A stretch of 64,000 nt of DNA. It comes from Gammaproteobacteria bacterium (GTDB lineage Bacteria; Pseudomonadota; Gammaproteobacteria; GRL18). Within the stretch, counting starts at the first letter, position 1. Each line of letters starts with the position of its first letter. The stretch covers positions 32,831 through 96,830 of the forward strand of contig JADGDG010000016.1 of assembly GCA_016744995.1 (NCBI GenBank). Direction: 5' to 3'. This document shows, piece by piece, positions 9,281 to 19,509 of the stretch. The notes below the pieces were generated by a model. It saw only the letters and a list, made by a program, of their open reading frames with translations, was not told where the DNA came from and did no database searches. The translations under genes were made by a program, and so were the position numbers.

Positions 9281-11815
9281 TTATTCATCATTATCTGAAT
9301 CTTTATCATACTTGTGTTGTTCAGCATGCTTTAATGATGAATAGTGTTCAAGATTACACTGTATTTTATAATTAATGGTATCTTTTGGATATTCTCCCTG
9401 CTCATTAAGGCTTCCTGCCTCCATTCCCATGAGAAGACTCAGAGCATCATTGACATGCTCAATGCTGTATATGATAAACTGTTTATCTCTCACAGCCTTC
9501 AAGACATCTTCCTTAAGCATCAGGTTCACAACATTACTCTTAGGGATCATAACCCCCTGCTTGCCTGTTAAGCCTCTGAGTTTACAGATATCAAAAAAGC
9601 CTTCAATTTTTTCGTTCACTCCACCAATAGCCTGTACTTCTCCCAGTTGATTGACCGAGCCCGTCAGTGCCATGCATTGTTTAACAGGCATTTCAGAAAC
9701 TGCAGAAAGTAAGGCGCACAATTCAGCCACTGAAGCACTATCACCATCAACCTGACCATAAGATTGTTCAAATGTCAGATTAGCATCAAGAGAAAGCATT
9801 TTTCTCTTCGCATAATGGTGTCCCAGATAGGATGAAAGGATCATAACCCCTTTGCTGTGAATATCTCCTCCAAGATCAACTTCACGCTCAATATCAACAA
9901 TATGACCATCACCCACTCTGACGGTTGCCGTGATCCTGGAGGGCTGACCAAAGGAAAATTCACCCATTTGGAGAACAGATAATGCATTTACCTGACCAAT
10001 TTTTTCATTATCTGTATCAATTAAAACAGTACCTTTAATAATTTCATCATAGAGCAGATCACGGTATTGATCCATACGATAAACCCGGGCTTCAATGGCC
10101 GAATTAACATCGTCAAGATTGATGATATTCCTGGTTGAACCATACTCTTTATGCACATCAGAAGCAGAATTTTGAGATTTGCGCTGGCGATAGTAAAATT
10201 CTGACTCTAGAATTAGATCTCGTAGCTCCCCCATATGCAGTGAGATTTTTTCCCCATGATCAACCAGCCTTGAACTTTGCTCAATAATGCGTTCAACCGC
10301 CCGGCATTCCAGAGGTGATACTTTTTCCTGACGCTGTAAATTAGCAATCAGGCACGCATATTTATGAGTCATATTCTCACTACGATGAATTTCTTCAGAG
10401 AAATCAACATTCACTTTAAATAATTTATTAAATTCAGGATCATTTTCTTTTAACAAATGATAGATATGACGATCCCCAATCAAAACAATTTTTATCCTCA
10501 ACGGAATAGGATCAGGTTCAAGGGTCAGGTTTCTTGAGAAACTATGCAATTCATCAAGAGGCTCAATAGTAATTAATGATGATTTCAGGGCACGCTTCAG
10601 GCCTTCCCAGGCATAGGGATTGACTAGAATTTTTTCAGCATCCAGCAATAAATAACCATCATTTGCCTTATGCAGCGAACCGGGCTTAATAAGAGTAAAG
10701 GCCGTAAGAAGATTCCCAAGTCCAATTGCATTGTCTGTTTTAGTCTGATCTTCTTCCCGAGGATTATAATAAGCCAGATGTTCGATACGACCAATTAAGT
10801 TGGAATAAGTCGGATTATCTTCAAAAATAATCGGCATCTCATCTGAGTCAGAATTATCAACCAGTACATTCACAAGATAACGATGGAAGTTGGCTGTTTT
10901 ACTGATGTGTTTGCGTTTTTTACCATTTTCTTTAGAATTTGAATCCTGCTCATAAAACTCTTCAAGATGATTGATAATGTCTTCTTTCACATCCGATAAA
11001 TAATTAATAACTGGCTTAAAACCATTGTAATCTTTAAATAATTGTTCCATTGCTGAGTCAACCAGTTGTGTCACAATATCCTTATCTAACTGATCCAGAA
11101 GCTCTTTACCTTCTTGTTCCCAAGCTGGCACTTTAGACAGAGCTTCCTGAAGTTTTTCCTGATACTTATCAATTCGCTTAGTAAAATCTTTCTGAACATC
11201 CTCTGCCAGCTGTTTAAAGCTGTGCAGATTACTGATTTTCCCATCGATAATGGCCGAAAGTGTATAACCACTGGGAGTACGGATCACTGCAACCTGTTCT
11301 TCTTTAGCGGCATCAATCAGTTCATTGAGAGCTTTATCGCCCCGCTCATTAATTTCAGTTTCAATCGCCTGAATTTGAGCTGTGTATTCCTCGCTCTGGA
11401 AAGAAACGGTGATCAGAGTTGAAATAAGCTTAACCAGCTTTTCCATGGTTTCGCTTAAAGTTTTTGCAGTACCTGCCGGCAGACGCAAAAAACGTGGATG
11501 TTGAGGGTATTCAAAATTATTGACATAACACCAGTCAAAGGTTTTTTTACGCTTGACATAATGCTTTTTCAATAATTGCTTTATCAGGGCTGTTTTACCA
11601 ATTCCTTCCGATCCAAGTACAAATAAATTATAACCTTTATGGTTCATTCCCATACCAAAATCAATTGCACTCAGGGCTCTTTTCTGACCAATGATCTCTT
11701 CTAATTCCGGCAGCTCCTCAGTTGTGTTAAAATTTAAATCACGGAGATCACATTTCTTATAAAGCTGCTCTACGGGCAATATATGGTGTGATGGCGTAGT
11801 ATGTGTTGAACTCAT
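9281..11815 (-). CDS. Lon-family ATP-dependent protease (YcbZ/LonB-like)
   Basis: An 844-aa AAA+ serine protease of family S16 without the classical Lon N-domain. Walker A is GSEGIGKT (residues 68-75), followed by a long coiled-coil insertion (about 110-270) and the remainder of the ATPase domain. The C-terminal proteolytic domain carries the Ser/Lys dyad: S693 in DGDSAS and K736 in GGVNEK. This architecture (AAA_32 plus Lon_C) is that of E. coli YcbZ/LonH. The normal Lon motif DGPSAG is changed to DGDSAS, as seen in this subfamily. Probably degrades selected cytoplasmic proteins; substrates unknown. Divergent from darP, which starts 62 bp away. Confidence 0.92.
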   Translation of the reverse strand: MSSTHTTPSHHILPVEQLYKKCDLRDLNFNTTEELPELEEIIGQKRALSAIDFGMGMNHKGYNLFVLGSEGIGKTALIKQLLKKHYVKRKKTFDWCYVNNFEYPQHPRFLRLPAGTAKTLSETMEKLVKLISTLITVSFQSEEYTAQIQAIETEINERGDKALNELIDAAKEEQVAVIRTPSGYTLSAIIDGKISNLHSFKQLAEDVQKDFTKRIDKYQEKLQEALSKVPAWEQEGKELLDQLDKDIVTQLVDSAMEQLFKDYNGFKPVINYLSDVKEDIINHLEEFYEQDSNSKENGKKRKHISKTANFHRYLVNVLVDNSDSDEMPIIFEDNPTYSNLIGRIEHLAYYNPREEDQTKTDNAIGLGNLLTAFTLIKPGSLHKANDGYLLLDAEKILVNPYAWEGLKRALKSSLITIEPLDELHSFSRNLTLEPDPIPLRIKIVLIGDRHIYHLLKENDPEFNKLFKVNVDFSEEIHRSENMTHKYACLIANLQRQEKVSPLECRAVERIIEQSSRLVDHGEKISLHMGELRDLILESEFYYRQRKSQNSASDVHKEYGSTRNIINLDDVNSAIEARVYRMDQYRDLLYDEIIKGTVLIDTDNEKIGQVNALSVLQMGEFSFGQPSRITATVRVGDGHIVDIEREVDLGGDIHSKGVMILSSYLGHHYAKRKMLSLDANLTFEQSYGQVDGDSASVAELCALLSAVSEMPVKQCMALTGSVNQLGEVQAIGGVNEKIEGFFDICKLRGLTGKQGVMIPKSNVVNLMLKEDVLKAVRDKQFIIYSIEHVNDALSLLMGMEAGSLNEQGEYPKDTINYKIQCNLEHYSSLKHAEQHKYDKDSDNDE

Positions 11816-11877
11816 TCTATTTATATCCAGACTATTTTTTCAAAAACTATTTATTTCAAATTCAAAGAAGCTAAAAG

Positions 11878-12459
11878 ATGGCAGCAAAAAATTCACCTCA
11901 TAAACCCTGGGGCAAAACAAAGCAGAAATTAGAACAACAGGCCATGGAGGAAGCTGATGAGCATTATATCAGTAAATCTCAGGCAAAGCGCGATGTCGAA
12001 GCATTGCAGAAGCTTGGCGTTAAACTGATCGAATTATCAGAAAATTCCCTGAAGGGTTTTGATCTGGATGAGCGCTTACTTGATGCTATCCTGCTGGCAC
12101 AAAATATTCATAGTCATAGCGGTCATCGTCGCCAACTGCAGTTAGTCGGAAAATTAATGCGCCATGCAGATGCAGATGCTATACGCACTAAGCTGGAGCA
12201 ACTTCATCGCCCAGCCGTTGAAGCTAATGAGCATTTTCATCAATTGGAAAGATGGCGAGACAGAGTCCTGAACGAAGGTGATTCAGCAATCAATGAACTC
12301 ATCTCTCTGCACCCTGCATTTGAGCGCTCAAAATTAAGACAGCTGCTGAGAAATGCAAAAAAAGAAGCAGAAAAACATAAGCCGCCAAAAAGTGCCCGAC
12401 AGATATTCCAGTATATCAAGGAAGTTATTCCCGAGCAGGAATCATCATCTGGGCAATGA
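11878..12459 (+). CDS. darP: DarP/YjgA-family ribosome biogenesis protein (DUF615)
   Basis: A 193-aa, highly charged, all-helical protein. The segment ISKSQAKRDVEALQKLGVKLIEL is the family hallmark (split here as ISKSQAKRDVEA, then LQKLGVKLIEL). In E. coli the homologue acts on late 50S precursors and helps fold the peptidyl-transferase region of 23S rRNA. It is a single gene convergent with the nitrilase-family gene, 18 bp between the stops. Confidence 0.9.
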   Translation: MAAKNSPHKPWGKTKQKLEQQAMEEADEHYISKSQAKRDVEALQKLGVKLIELSENSLKGFDLDERLLDAILLAQNIHSHSGHRRQLQLVGKLMRHADADAIRTKLEQLHRPAVEANEHFHQLERWRDRVLNEGDSAINELISLHPAFERSKLRQLLRNAKKEAEKHKPPKSARQIFQYIKEVIPEQESSSGQ

Positions 12460-12477
12460 TAGTGAAAGCAAACAGAT

Positions 12478-13332
12478 CTATTTTAAATGACAGGGCAGTT
12501 TAATATGTTCCAAAGCAGGGAAGCTCTTACGAACTTTCTGCACATAGCTGATATCAATGTCGGCAATAGCAAAGCCAGAACCACTGACCAGATGATCAAT
12601 AATACCACCCCAGGGGTCGATGATCATACTGTCACCATGAGTTTCTCTGCCATTGACATGATAACCACCCTGAGCAGAAGAGACCACAAAACATAAGTTT
12701 TCAATAGCCCTTGCGCGGTTGAGCACTTCCCAATGAGCCTTACCAGTTGTTGAGGTAAAAGAAGAAACCAGGCACAAAATTTCCATGCCCTGGGTCACCA
12801 TGTCACGGAATAACTCTGGAAAGCGTAAATCATAACAAATTGCCATGCCTAATTTTCCAAAGGGAGTATCAACCACAACCACTTTATTACCCGCTTCAGT
12901 AAATGCGGATTCATTATAAGTACCGCCCTGCTCACCTAAATCAACATCAAAGAGATGAATTTTTTCATAACGAGCAACCACTTCACCCTTATCATTCAAC
13001 AATAAGCTGGTCGATAAAGTTTTATTTGATTGGAGCCCGGTTTTGATGGGAATAGTACCTGCCATAAGCCAGATTTTTTCTTCTTTTGCTACTGCAGATA
13101 AAAACTCCTGTATCGGCCCTTTGGGTCTATCGGCCTGTGGCGTATCAAAAATAAAGTCTTCCGCAATATCCAGAATATCTGATTCTGACATACCCATATG
13201 AGCGAAATTTTCTGGCAAAACAACAAGTTCTGCCCCCTGCTTCGCTGCATCTGAAATTAGTCGCCTTGCTTCACTTAAATTTGCACTGACATTAGGCCCG
13301 GAAGCCATCTGAATTGCTGCTACTTTTGCCAT
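12478..13332 (-). CDS. Nitrilase-superfamily amidase (Nit1/YbeM-like, deaminated glutathione amidase)
   Basis: A 284-aa carbon-nitrogen hydrolase. The catalytic triad is visible as E41 (VLPENF), K124 (YEKIHLFD) and C166 (MAICYDLRFPELF). The short length and the FDVD segment after KIHL match the Nit1 branch, whose members repair deaminated glutathione. It lies next to yhdP and rng, the usual place for this gene in gammaproteobacteria, where tldD often follows; here darP follows instead. Confidence 0.88.
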   Translation of the reverse strand: MAKVAAIQMASGPNVSANLSEARRLISDAAKQGAELVVLPENFAHMGMSESDILDIAEDFIFDTPQADRPKGPIQEFLSAVAKEEKIWLMAGTIPIKTGLQSNKTLSTSLLLNDKGEVVARYEKIHLFDVDLGEQGGTYNESAFTEAGNKVVVVDTPFGKLGMAICYDLRFPELFRDMVTQGMEILCLVSSFTSTTGKAHWEVLNRARAIENLCFVVSSAQGGYHVNGRETHGDSMIIDPWGGIIDHLVSGSGFAIADIDISYVQKVRKSFPALEHIKLPCHLK

Positions 13333-13423
13333 TTTTTCTCTAACTATTATTATTTTTTAATATAAACTGATCTATTTTCAATGATCAGGCTTTAAATTTC
13401 AACTTTAATAAATGCCTGTTCAT

Positions 13424-16400
13424 TCATTCTGCTGTATCAGCATTAAATATTGGATTTTTATCAACCTCATCAGACTTCTTCTCTTTTACAGCAAACAGAT
13501 TTTTTATTCTATTCAGGGTATTTTGACTGGTTTTATCTTTCTTTATTTCGGGGTTATCCCAGTCACCATTTATCGTATAATCATAGGCTGTCACCTGATT
13601 CAGCTGATCACCTAATAATTTTTGTCCAACCCAGACAACTGCGGCGCCAGCTGGCCCTGCAACAGCCGCACCAGCCAAAGGTAAAGTGGCAGAGACTTCA
13701 GGTATCACAGTGACTCGTTGATTAATCTTCTGTGTCACCAGTCCTGTACTCCCCCGAACCAGGATCTTGGCACTTGGTGCATGGATACGTAAATTATCGG
13801 TATTAGCCATTGCTTTATTAAAGCGAAAATCACCTTCGATTTTATCAAACTCAAAGCCTTCATCAGAAACATCTGAAAAATCCAGTGAAAGCCTGCGCGT
13901 AAATGCATTCATATTAAATAAACCCAGCAAACGACCTGCAGCACCAGGTTTTACTTCAACCCACGCCCCTTTTCCAACATTCAGGTTCAATTTACCTTCC
14001 ATATTTTCTTTACTCAAATCATTCAAACCTCCGGACCAGCTGATATAACCCGAAATCTGTGCTTTCCCCTGCCGTATCAATTGTTCATAACCAAATGCAT
14101 TCACTAATTTCTCTAAAGATGGGATTTCAGCCTTACCACCCAAATCAACCTCCGGGATCGCATTCCAATGATGCCATTTACCCTGCCCATAAAATGAGAA
14201 GTAGTCACCAACCAGTGAAAGTTGATCAAAAATAATACTTTTCCCAAGCCGACTGGTTTTTATATTCATGCGCCCAAGGTTAATATCCCCCACTTTAAAG
14301 GAATTAATATAGCCATTAAGGAGAGGAAACTTATCCGGTTCAAAACTACTCTTATTACTCACTTTTGAGTTATTCTTTGCAACATTTGGAGTTTTCATTT
14401 TTGCTTTAAATTCTGGGAACTTAATTTCAGTCATGGCAATTTCAATGGGAATTGAAAGCGGTTCAACAAATTTGCTTTGAGAAGCTTTTTTATCAGCTTT
14501 TGCAGGTGAATCAAATACAGATTGCCATTGTTCAAACGGAACCTGCTTTAATGCTCCCGTCACTTTTAGAATGTTCTCATCTGGTAATTTTGCTTTATCA
14601 CCTTCAAATGCAATATTACCTTTGAGCAACTTAAAGACTTTGTCCTTTGAAGAAATATCAAGCAAAAAAGCTAATGAGAGCATTTTCGAAAATTTCATTT
14701 TCAAAAGTGCTGAGGTTTTATTCTTGTTTGAACTTTTTATTTCAGCAAAGCTCATCACAAAAGGAGACCTTTGTTTTGCCTTCTTGGTAAAAGGGGCAGG
14801 GAGATCAGAGCGAATATTTATCAGGCTCGTATAGATATTAAAAGCCAGAGCTCGATGTGAATTAGGCAAATTAATGTTCAATTTGATATTGCTTGTCCCT
14901 GAAAGCTGATCAGTCAGCGGCAATACCATTTCTGAAATCAGGTTAAACTGTTTGAGCTTTTTGATTGAAATTTCACTATCAATATTAACACTAACATTCG
15001 GATCCCTTGATGATGATGCATTCTTATCTGTTTTTATAACGACTTTTGCAGGCAATCCCATAATATTAGCAGTTAAGTTCTTCGAGTTAATGGCAGTATT
15101 ATGTATAAAGACATCCCCTTTAAGATGGTTAACCAAACCTTTTTTTCGTGCAAAACCTGGAGGGTAATATTCAGCATTATTGAGTTTGATCTTAATTTTA
15201 TTATTTAACTGACCTTTTTCTAAAGGAATATTTAAATCCAGGTTAATGTCAATATTATCCTTGGCATCAATAATATTAACCACATCACTGGAAATCATTT
15301 TTGATTGCTTTAGAAATTCAAGCCCATCTTCAATATTTGATTTTATATCCCCATTAATGAGTAATTTACGCTCCAGATAATCCTCTAAATCCACCTGGAC
15401 ATTGTCTGACACTGCAGAAAAAATTTTGCTATGCCTGCCTTTTATCTTCATGCCTTTTTGAGTAAACTGAACTTGTGCATTAATATCCGTTAACTTTGGC
15501 CAGCCTTTAGTATACTCAAGCAGGACATTTTCAGTATTAAAGACAATATCCATATTACCATTATGACTTTCATAAGGAAATTCACCTAATTCGCCACGAA
15601 AAACAATTCCACCGTCAGGCACTAATCCCGAAATAAGCGAATAATCCAGCCACTTAACCAGCCCCTCATTCATTACTTTTGCGGGTAAATAGTTTGATAT
15701 CTTTTCAACATTCACATTTTGATAAAAAGCATTCAAATCCATAAAACTCTGGCCTTCTTTTGAAATCCAGAATTTCAAATCAGCATCGGCAGCAAAATCA
15801 TTACTACTGATATGAATTTTATCGCCACCCACTAACCATTGATCACCTTCTTTTTGCCAATAAACCTCACCTGTTAAGTGTTTAAACGTCCAGGGATCAC
15901 GAAAAAAAGATTTGGGATATAATTTAATAGCCTGGCTATCAATATAAATATGGCCTATTGCTTCGTTAAATATCAGCTGTGCTGAGAGGTTCCTGATTTT
16001 TGGCAAAGCTTGCAGCGAATTCACACCAAAATCATTAATACCCATCTGCACCTGATAGTGCTGGATATCAACTGGCATCTGAGCAGCGTTAAACTGAAAG
16101 TTTGTTATGATATTTTCCAGACGCCCTTTAGGTTTTAAAAGTGAATACACTTTTTGATTAAATTGCTCAGGTGCAAAGAAAGATACAACATGAGAAAATT
16201 CATTAATATTCAACTGGTCTAAAAATAGCTGCACACTTGACAGGACTTCATCATCCGCTTTTTGAAATCTTAATTGTAAGTATTTTTCAGTTAGCTGTTT
16301 TGCATCAACGCTCAGATTCAGTTCATAGAGATCAAGCATCCAGTCAATTTTATTTTTTTCGGTTTCACTCTCCTCATAGTCACTTCTTTCCAATTTAAAA

Positions 16401-17350
16401 TTAGTTGCCAGAGTATCAATATTAATACGAGCATTGTTATTGGTACGACTCAAATAAGCATTTTCTATAGCCAGATTACCGTATACCGATTGTAATTTTC
16501 CTTTAATAATTGTCGACCATATTTTAGTATTAGCGGCCATATTATTAAGTTGAAATTCTTCAACTTGCAGGATATCTTTGTTTAAAAAATGCAGTAAAGC
16601 TTGCTGATTAAGATTATCAACTGCCGCATAAACCTGGCCATCCCAATTGGATACATTATTAATATCGCCATTGAAATCAAGGCGGACATCAAGATAGGTT
16701 GCTGATTCATTGAGTCTTGCTAATAATGAAATCTGGTGCCTTTCATTATTATTTTTCATTTTCAAATTAATTCCAGACACCAGCATTGATGGAAAAACTT
16801 TCATTTCATCAAGAAAATAAACCTCACCTTCAGAGAGTAAAAAGTTTGTTTGATTCAGGAAAGGATAATAGGATGAAGTCGTTGTATCAGAAGCAGGTGT
16901 ACTTTTCTGGGTGTCAATTAATTGAAAATCAGCAATAAAAACATTGCCTTTTTGATCTCGATGGACAACTGTATTAAATCCCTTAAGTGACAGTGTATCA
17001 ATAACCAGATGGCGGCTTAAAATTGAAGCAGGAATATTTAGACGAATACTGGCAGAACTAAAGTCCAGTATTTTTTCTTCTTCATTTTGATTTCTTATGC
17101 TGAAATTTCTCATTGAAATCGATGGATAAAAAAGATGGACACCTATTTTAATTTCTTCAAAATAGACCTGTGTCTGTAGATGTTCTGCAACGAGTTCCCG
17201 GACAATATGTGGATTTTTTTCAATGTAGTAAGCTGTGCCATACAATATAAGTAAAAGCATAGCCAGGCTAAGCGTCAAACTAACGAAAAGTGTCCGATGC
17301 AATACCCAGATAAATACAAATATTTTTTTGAACAGGCTTAGAGGTGTCAC
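13424..17350 (-). CDS. yhdP: YhdP-family AsmA-like envelope protein
   Basis: A 1308-aa protein with one N-terminal membrane helix (about residues 8-42) followed by a very long periplasmic beta-rich part. The DUF3971 region lies in the middle and an AsmA-like C-terminal domain near the end (GRLLGLFNMNAFTRRLSLDFSD). YhdP is one of the AsmA-like proteins, with TamB and YdbH, implicated in phospholipid transport to the outer membrane. This window thus holds two of the three. Starts 27 bp after the rng stop, so it is probably cotranscribed with rng. Confidence 0.9.
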   Translation of the reverse strand: MTPLSLFKKIFVFIWVLHRTLFVSLTLSLAMLLLILYGTAYYIEKNPHIVRELVAEHLQTQVYFEEIKIGVHLFYPSISMRNFSIRNQNEEEKILDFSSASIRLNIPASILSRHLVIDTLSLKGFNTVVHRDQKGNVFIADFQLIDTQKSTPASDTTTSSYYPFLNQTNFLLSEGEVYFLDEMKVFPSMLVSGINLKMKNNNERHQISLLARLNESATYLDVRLDFNGDINNVSNWDGQVYAAVDNLNQQALLHFLNKDILQVEEFQLNNMAANTKIWSTIIKGKLQSVYGNLAIENAYLSRTNNNARINIDTLATNFKLERSDYEESETEKNKIDWMLDLYELNLSVDAKQLTEKYLQLRFQKADDEVLSSVQLFLDQLNINEFSHVVSFFAPEQFNQKVYSLLKPKGRLENIITNFQFNAAQMPVDIQHYQVQMGINDFGVNSLQALPKIRNLSAQLIFNEAIGHIYIDSQAIKLYPKSFFRDPWTFKHLTGEVYWQKEGDQWLVGGDKIHISSNDFAADADLKFWISKEGQSFMDLNAFYQNVNVEKISNYLPAKVMNEGLVKWLDYSLISGLVPDGGIVFRGELGEFPYESHNGNMDIVFNTENVLLEYTKGWPKLTDINAQVQFTQKGMKIKGRHSKIFSAVSDNVQVDLEDYLERKLLINGDIKSNIEDGLEFLKQSKMISSDVVNIIDAKDNIDINLDLNIPLEKGQLNNKIKIKLNNAEYYPPGFARKKGLVNHLKGDVFIHNTAINSKNLTANIMGLPAKVVIKTDKNASSSRDPNVSVNIDSEISIKKLKQFNLISEMVLPLTDQLSGTSNIKLNINLPNSHRALAFNIYTSLINIRSDLPAPFTKKAKQRSPFVMSFAEIKSSNKNKTSALLKMKFSKMLSLAFLLDISSKDKVFKLLKGNIAFEGDKAKLPDENILKVTGALKQVPFEQWQSVFDSPAKADKKASQSKFVEPLSIPIEIAMTEIKFPEFKAKMKTPNVAKNNSKVSNKSSFEPDKFPLLNGYINSFKVGDINLGRMNIKTSRLGKSIIFDQLSLVGDYFSFYGQGKWHHWNAIPEVDLGGKAEIPSLEKLVNAFGYEQLIRQGKAQISGYISWSGGLNDLSKENMEGKLNLNVGKGAWVEVKPGAAGRLLGLFNMNAFTRRLSLDFSDVSDEGFEFDKIEGDFRFNKAMANTDNLRIHAPSAKILVRGSTGLVTQKINQRVTVIPEVSATLPLAGAAVAGPAGAAVVWVGQKLLGDQLNQVTAYDYTINGDWDNPEIKKDKTSQNTLNRIKNLFAVKEKKSDEVDKNPIFNADTAE

Positions 17351-17377
17351 AGGTTAAAATCAGCCTCCTTAGAAGAG

Positions 17378-18835
17378 CTACATAGGAACAACATCATACT
17401 GCTCCTGATGGTATTCATTATCAATTTGCAGTTGGATTGTACGATCCATGAATTCTTCCAGTTCAGCGATAGAGGAAGATTCTTCATCCATCAGGTATTC
17501 ACCGACTTTACCTGAAGTAAGAACCAATAACTTTTTCGTATCAAATTGCCGGGCCTCTCTGATAATTTCACGGAAGATTTCAAAAGCCACTGTTTCTACT
17601 GTCTTAACTGTGCCTTTACCATTACAGACAGGGCAGGCTTCACATAAAATATGTTCCAGACTCTCACGAGTACGCTTTCGGGTCATTTCGATCAAACCCA
17701 GGCTTGAGACTTCAGTGATGCAGGTTTTTGCATGATCACGTTCCAGGGATTTTTCAAATGACCGCAAAACCTGACGTCGGTGTTCTGCATCTTTCATATC
17801 AATAAAATCAATGATGATGATGCCGCCAAGATTTCTCAGGCGGAGTTGGCGAACTATGGCCTGTGTTGCTTCAAGATTTGTTTTGAAAATGGTTTCTTCA
17901 AGATTACGATTGCCGACGTAGCCACCGGTATTTATATCCACAGTTGTCATGGCTTCCGTTTGATCAATGATCAAATAACCGCCTGATTTTAATTTAATTT
18001 TAGATTGCAGCGCTTTTTGAATTTCATCTTCAACACCATAAAGATCAAAGATAGGCCGTTCACCGGGATAGTATTCAATCCTTGGTGCAAGTTCCGGGAT
18101 AAATTTTTTGGCAAACTTCATCACTTTATCAAAAGTTTCACGTGAGTCTATGCGGATAGCGTCAATATTTATATCCGCAATATCACGCATCACCCGCATT
18201 GCCAGCGGCAGATCTTCATAAACCATCATAGTAGATTGAACTGCTTTATTATTATCCTGTATCGACTGCCATAATTTTTCCAGGAAAACCATATCTGCAT
18301 GTACAGCAGTTTCTGAAATCCCTTCAGCAACAGTTCTGACAATGTAGCCGCCGCCAAACTCTGGCAATTGCTTTTTAATAATATCTTTCAGACGTTCTCT
18401 TTCAGCTTCATCTTCCAGCTTTTGCGACACACCAATATGGTTAGAGTTTGGCATATAAACAAGGTAGCGGGCGGGTATGGTAATGTGGGTGGTTAAACGG
18501 GCACCTTTAGTACCCATCGGATCTTTAACAACCTGAACCAGAATTTCCTGCCCATCTCGAAGCAGATCATTAATGGTTGATTCCTGATCAGAATTTTTCT
18601 TTTCGTCCGATGTTACTATATCAGAAAGATGTAAAAAAGCGGTTCGCTGCAAACCGATTTCAAGAAATGCAGCCTGCATACCTGGTAATACCCGACACAC
18701 TTTCCCCTTGTAGATATTACCCACCAGTCCTTTTCGGCTGGCACGCTCAATAACGACTTCCTGCAGCATACCGTTTTCTACTTTCGCCACCCGTGTTTCT
18801 TGCGGCGTAACATTAATCAGCAGTTCATCACTCAT
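17378..18835 (-). CDS. rng: Ribonuclease G
   Basis: Endoribonuclease of the RNase E/G family that processes the 5' end of 16S rRNA and degrades some mRNAs. An S1 domain occupies about residues 35-125 (RTAFLHLSDI). The catalytic Mg2+ aspartates are in TVDINTGG and IIIIDFIDM, and a Zn-link cysteine pair is seen in CPVCNGKG. At 485 aa it lacks the long C-terminal scaffold of RNase E, which identifies it as RNase G. The gene sits in the conserved maf-rng-yhdP order. Confidence 0.95.
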   Translation of the reverse strand: MSDELLINVTPQETRVAKVENGMLQEVVIERASRKGLVGNIYKGKVCRVLPGMQAAFLEIGLQRTAFLHLSDIVTSDEKKNSDQESTINDLLRDGQEILVQVVKDPMGTKGARLTTHITIPARYLVYMPNSNHIGVSQKLEDEAERERLKDIIKKQLPEFGGGYIVRTVAEGISETAVHADMVFLEKLWQSIQDNNKAVQSTMMVYEDLPLAMRVMRDIADINIDAIRIDSRETFDKVMKFAKKFIPELAPRIEYYPGERPIFDLYGVEDEIQKALQSKIKLKSGGYLIIDQTEAMTTVDINTGGYVGNRNLEETIFKTNLEATQAIVRQLRLRNLGGIIIIDFIDMKDAEHRRQVLRSFEKSLERDHAKTCITEVSSLGLIEMTRKRTRESLEHILCEACPVCNGKGTVKTVETVAFEIFREIIREARQFDTKKLLVLTSGKVGEYLMDEESSSIAELEEFMDRTIQLQIDNEYHQEQYDVVPM

Positions 18836-18868
18836 ATTATTATTTTTATCTCTTTAATATTTAAGATA

Positions 18869-18904
18869 TTGTAACTATTCAGCATGTTTAGGTTTTACCT
18901 GACC
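18869..18904. repeat. Solitary inverted-repeat end matching the MITE-like element at 27737
   Basis: TTGTAACTATTCAGC followed by ATGTTTAGGTTTT repeats the left end of the 27737-27912 element with only a few substitutions. No partner end is visible within the 80-bp rng-maf gap. It looks like the relic of an excised or decayed copy. Confidence 0.7.
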
Positions 18905-18915
18905 AATACGATTTT

Positions 18916-19500
18916 CTACAGTCGATAAATTCCGAATTTATTCAATAAAATATTGGTTTCATAAATTGGCAGACCCATAACCCCCGAGTAGCTCCCTTTA
19001 ATACAACAAATAAAAAGTGCCCCTAAGCCCTGTATTCCGTAGCCCCCCGCTTTATCAACCGGTTCACCGCTATGCCAATAATTGTCACACATTTTTCTAC
19101 TGAGTTTTGAGAATGAAACCTCAGTCATTGAAAGAATTTGTTCTGTTTTTTGCTTGTTTTTGACTGCCACTGCCGTCAGAACCTGATGGGTTCTTTCTGA
19201 CAGACTTAATAACATCTCAATAGCTTGTTGCTTATTTTCCGGTTTACCTAGAATATGGCCATCCAGTATAACCGCTGTATCGGATCCCAGCACCGGAATC
19301 TGCTGCTTTGTTTGTCTCAATAAGCCATCATTTGCCTTTTCTAGTGCCAGTCTGGAAACAAAAGCTTCCGGGGGTTCACCGGAATAATGCTTCTCTTCAA
19401 CAAACTGGGGGATGACTTTAAATGAGACCCCCATTTGATTCAGTAGTTCCTGTCTTCGTGGTGAGCTCGATGCCAGAAAAATTTGCGGGGCTTCATTCAT
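18916..19500 (-). CDS. maf: Maf-family nucleotide pyrophosphatase (dTTP/UTP type)
   Basis: A 194-aa Maf/HAM1-fold enzyme that hydrolyses non-canonical or excess nucleoside triphosphates in the cytoplasm. The Maf signature SSSPRRQELL is at residues 11-20, with the acidic SDTAV segment (about 73-77) and GGYGIQGLGALF near the C-terminus. The GYGIQG form and its position next to rng point to the YhdE-type dTTP/UTP pyrophosphatase rather than YceF. It begins 9 bp after the rlmH stop. Confidence 0.93.
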   Translation of the reverse strand: MNEAPQIFLASSSPRRQELLNQMGVSFKVIPQFVEEKHYSGEPPEAFVSRLALEKANDGLLRQTKQQIPVLGSDTAVILDGHILGKPENKQQAIEMLLSLSERTHQVLTAVAVKNKQKTEQILSMTEVSFSKLSRKMCDNYWHSGEPVDKAGGYGIQGLGALFICCIKGSYSGVMGLPIYETNILLNKFGIYRL

Positions 19501-19509
19501 GTAAATATT

